From NCBI GenBank assembly GCA_003990745.1, contig RBNI01006916.1, positions 1 through 10,848 of the forward strand: 10,848 bases of DNA. The letters are read 5' to 3'. The position numbers were made by a program, and so were the translations under genes. The notes under the pieces were generated by a model. That model searched no databases and had not been told where the DNA came from. It worked only from the letters and a program-made list of their open reading frames with translations. This document shows positions 8,839-10,848 of this stretch, piece by piece. This DNA is from Jimgerdemannia flammicorona (lineage: Eukaryota > Mucoromycota > Endogonomycetes > Endogonales > Endogonaceae). The stretch's first letter is position 1, and every line of letters begins with the position of its first letter.

Positions 8839-8905
8839 AAACAAACTCTACACGTAACCCTCCTTTACTCTATATCGCTGCAACCCGTTCTCCCGTCCTT
8901 CCACT

Positions 8906-10579
8906 TCACCCCGTAGTCTCGCCCTGCGGCGCCCAGGCCGGGTCGCTGGCAACGACTTCGTTTGTCACGCCGGTCTCCGGCCCAGTGATCCCCCGAGTCG
9001 ACTGGTTTATACCGAGTATATGGCGCATTATCCGACACTTGTGTTCGAGTAAGGCGAGGCACTGTTCCGATTGCTGGCGGGACATGCATGTCGATTTGAA
9101 CTTCGTATCGTCGGCGATGCCAGTCAGCGAAGGTGAGTTGAGGAGGTCAGTCGTGGTGGGAAATGAGGTGATGGCCTGGGTTGGCAGTGTGCCAGGTGGT
9201 GAATAGACAATGATGACTGGGATGAAGGGAACGAGAGCGGACACGGGGGCGGACACGGGGACGAGCACGGGGGCGGTTTGCTCCTCTGTACAGGAGCAGT
9301 TGCTCGCCTTTTCGTTTTGGATGCGATCCTCGAAAGCGGCGCATTTATTGTAGACTCTTCCCGAAAAGCTGTCGTGTGGTGAGTGGCGAATCGGCGCGGA
9401 CATCATGATCGGCGGCTCTGAGTGCCCCTTCGCGGGACCGACGTCGGGACATTCATTCACAAATCGAAAATATGTAGCGTGACCGTAGCTGTAAGGGATA
9501 CCGGCATGCGCGCAGTGGCCGTATTGATGGTCGCACTCAATGTTTTGCTCCCTGTAATTTGTGCACTGGAGGGCGGAGGGGCGGAGAAGAAAGCGTTAGA
9601 AGAAAGCATGGCATAATGAAAACGGTTCAACAGTGCTCTTATATCAACAAATTCGATGCTTACAGACAACATGAAACGCGAACTTTGTGGCCTCGGCTCT
9701 CCGAGTCTATGTTGGTTGTCAAGATTCACCTGACAGTCATTTTCGTCATCTTCCGGTCAATGCGCAATTATGAACGATTGTGGAGAAAGGGAGTTACACG
9801 ACAGAGGCTAGAGGCAATAAAATCCATGGTCCCACGAGTTTACACCGTTGGTTCTTACCATTCATTATTTCTGTATAGCGGCTAAAGTCGTCTTCCTCGG
9901 ATTGAGCGTCATTCACCCCTGTAATCCAAGAAGGTACACTCGGTAAAGCCTCAGGCGACATCCCTGGTATGAACATCTCGTTGCCCATGCTGCCAGTAAA
10001 AGGACTACTGGGAATGCTACTATTATTACTCGAACTGGGCACGCTACTGTAACCTGGACTGCCCATGTTGAAGTTTCCCGAGTTGCTCGCGCTCTCGTTC
10101 CAACCGCCAATCGTGCCGCCGTTCAGGTTTGGAAAGAGCCACGGAGCGTCCTCGCTCGCCATCGCCACCGGAGTGCCTCCGCGGCCTGCAACCTTAACAT
10201 CGTCAGTGTCGTCGAGCGCATCCGTGTCGATGTCCATAACTCCCGTACTGGCGATCGAGCGGGCGGTACCTCCCGACGGTGGACACGGTTCGCACACTTT
10301 CCCAGCCTTCTCGCATCGCCGGCAGGGGAAGCCTGGACAGGCCCTCTTTTTAGCCTTACAGCGCACACACACCTTTCCAGGCTTTGTGCGGTTCGTCGGA
10401 GGCCGGATGCGGTGGGAGCGGCAGCGCTTTTTGAGGCGTGTGCAATCGTTGCAGTCCTTGTACTTCCAGGACACTGGTATGGGAGCAGTGGGTGGTGGGG
10501 ATGGCAGCAAACGCTGTGGTCTCTTGGGGATGACAGGGATTTCAGGGGTCGGCGCCGAGAGAGAAAGAGAGGCATCCAT
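8906..10579 (-). CDS. Putative Zn-cluster transcription factor with three CX2CX6C modules
   Basis: Three-exon model, 469 residues: 10579-9859, 9706-9664, 9551-8906. Exon 1 is the secure part. After a proline-rich start come C43-X2-C46-X6-C53, C71-X2-C74-X6-C81 and C86-X2-C89-X6-C96, rich in Lys/Arg. Modules 2 and 3 resemble a fungal Zn2Cys6 DNA-binding domain, but with a four-residue linker (usually five or more). An acidic patch and a Ser/Asn/Gly-rich region follow, as in activation regions. Exons 2 and 3 are inferred from splice signals and frame: donors GTAAGA and GTAAGC, acceptors CATAG and TACAG. The third exon is open for 646 nt and encodes a Cys/His-rich patch (about 253-289), a low-complexity Pro/Val stretch and a likely helix (403-434). 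It could instead belong to a separate gene. Targets are unknown. No fungal_trans middle domain is recognisable. Confidence 0.65.
9237..9272 (-). repeat. 12-bp tandem repeat in regulator exon 3
   Basis: Two exact and one diverged copy of a 12-bp unit (GCGGACACGGGG on the plus strand). On the minus strand it encodes the repetitive PVLVPVSAPVSA. In-frame repeats like this change length without breaking the frame. Confidence 0.8.
9552..9663 (-). other. Inferred intron 2 of regulator gene (GTAAGC...ACAG)
   Basis: Consensus donor GTAAGC at 9663. A CTAAC branch-point sequence and a long pyrimidine tract lie at about 9600-9566. The acceptor at 9552 keeps the long open frame. The acceptor with the best tract, 14 nt earlier at 9566, gives a frame that stops within about 35 codons, so acceptor choice decides the C-terminus. 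Confidence 0.5.
9707..9858 (-). other. Inferred intron 1 of regulator gene (GTAAGA...ATAG)
   Basis: Consensus donor GTAAGA at 9858 directly after the codons EIMN. The acceptor CATAG at 9707 opens a 43-nt exon in the right frame. Earlier acceptors (CTCTAG, GTCAG) lead to stops within a few codons. Without splicing the frame runs 20 more codons and then ends. Confidence 0.5.
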
Positions 10580-10610
10580 GGCTGAGGAGAAAAACGCGTC
10601 CCTGAGGAGC

Positions 10611-10617
10611 TTTTATA
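10611..10617 (-). promoter_or_regulatory. TATAAAA box of the regulator gene
   Basis: The minus strand reads GGCTATAAAAGC, with the box about 32 nt upstream of the ATG at 10579. If transcription starts the usual 30 nt downstream, the 5' leader would be only a few nucleotides. No other in-frame ATG precedes the cysteine modules. Confidence 0.5.
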
Positions 10618-10635
10618 GCCATCATGAGGCACTAT

Positions 10636-10641
10636 CACGTG
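10636..10641. promoter_or_regulatory. CACGTG box upstream of the regulator gene
   Basis: A palindromic hexamer 57 bp upstream of the regulator ATG, just beyond the TATA box. It has the same core as the site upstream of the fusion gene. Confidence 0.35.
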
Positions 10642-10748
10642 TTCATTCGGTCCCGCAACATCTATTTTTGGCAGGTTGCGGCACCACTATCGGCTCCGCG
10701 GTGGCGCACTTCATGGCCGAATGGACAGTGGTAGTTCTGACGAAGTTA

Positions 10749-10779
<31 letters not shown>
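10749..10779. repeat. T14/A17 self-complementary run
   Basis: Fourteen T are followed directly by seventeen A, so the sequence can pair with itself. It sits in gene-free A/T-rich DNA upstream of the regulator gene. It may be biological, or a collapse or fold-back at the edge of an assembly. Confidence 0.9.
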
Positions 10780-10814
10780 TATTATTATGTTTTATTTACC
10801 TTTTTTATTTTACC

Positions 10815-10818
<4 letters not shown>

Positions 10819-10848
<30 letters not shown>
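10819..10848. repeat. Poly(T) run at window end, 30 nt
   Basis: An uninterrupted T tract that reaches the last base of the window, mirroring the T-rich left edge. It fits a contig end. Confidence 0.95.

Larger units (their letters stand above)
8138..8905. other. Convergent 3' intergenic region with simple repeats
   Basis: It lies between the stop codons of the fusion gene (plus) and the regulator gene (minus). It holds a poly(A) signal candidate for each strand, a C/CCCT repeat, a TA repeat and an A8C8 junction. A long plus-strand frame running from here into the regulator gene has no ATG start at its head and looks like an antisense shadow. I see no gene. Confidence 0.7.

Noticed and set aside
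8529..9206. 225-residue plus-strand open frame running into the regulator gene
   Set aside because: It starts at TTG with no ATG at its head, crosses TA and A8C8 simple repeats, shows no family motif, and is antisense to a longer, better minus-strand frame.
10650..10740. Possible imperfect hairpin (GCACCAC...GTGGCGC) as a structured RNA or tRNA fragment
   Set aside because: The stem is short and imperfect, no tRNA boxes are present, and it lies in the presumed promoter region of the regulator gene.

Overview
The window reads as eukaryotic, fungal DNA. It has short spliceosomal introns (108-184 nt), a cysteine-cluster regulator of the fungal Zn2Cys6 type, a kelch-repeat membrane protein of a kind common in early-diverging fungi, and many long poly(T) tracts in introns and intergenic DNA. 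I cannot name the species. A chytrid or Mucoromycota-like fungus is my best guess, from gene content only. Both window edges run into T homopolymers, as expected for contig ends.

Layout: (1) 252-1828, plus strand: 3' part of a kelch-propeller gene with a stalk, one membrane span and a cytosolic tail; its first exons are missing or unresolved. (2) 1829-2966: gene-free DNA with poly(T) runs and a perfect 26-bp tandem duplication in the probable promoter of the next gene. (3) 2967-8137, plus strand: a three-exon gene for a 1641-residue fusion protein: signal peptide, animal-type haem peroxidase domain, haem-binding DOMON domain, five-span cytochrome b561 core, cytochrome b5 domain, and ferredoxin-reductase-type FAD and NAD(P) domains. 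(4) 8138-8905: convergent 3' intergenic DNA with simple repeats and a candidate poly(A) signal for each neighbour. (5) 8906-10579, minus strand: a putative transcription factor with three consecutive CX2CX6C half-modules, in a three-exon model. (6) 10580-10848: its promoter, then A/T homopolymers.

The fusion gene is the main item. From its topology, cytosolic NAD(P)H would reduce FAD, then cytochrome b5, then the two b561 haems across the membrane, then the extracellular DOMON haem next to a peroxidase-like domain. This resembles animal dual oxidase (DUOX: peroxidase-like ectodomain plus transmembrane NADPH oxidase) but is built from unrelated membrane modules. The peroxidase domain keeps the proximal histidine, the distal glutamine and arginine, and a full calcium site. 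It has lost the distal histidine (Tyr instead) and both carboxylates that form haem ester links in mammalian peroxidases. The kelch and regulator genes have no demonstrable link to it beyond proximity; the fusion gene and the regulator gene each have a CACGTG box upstream.
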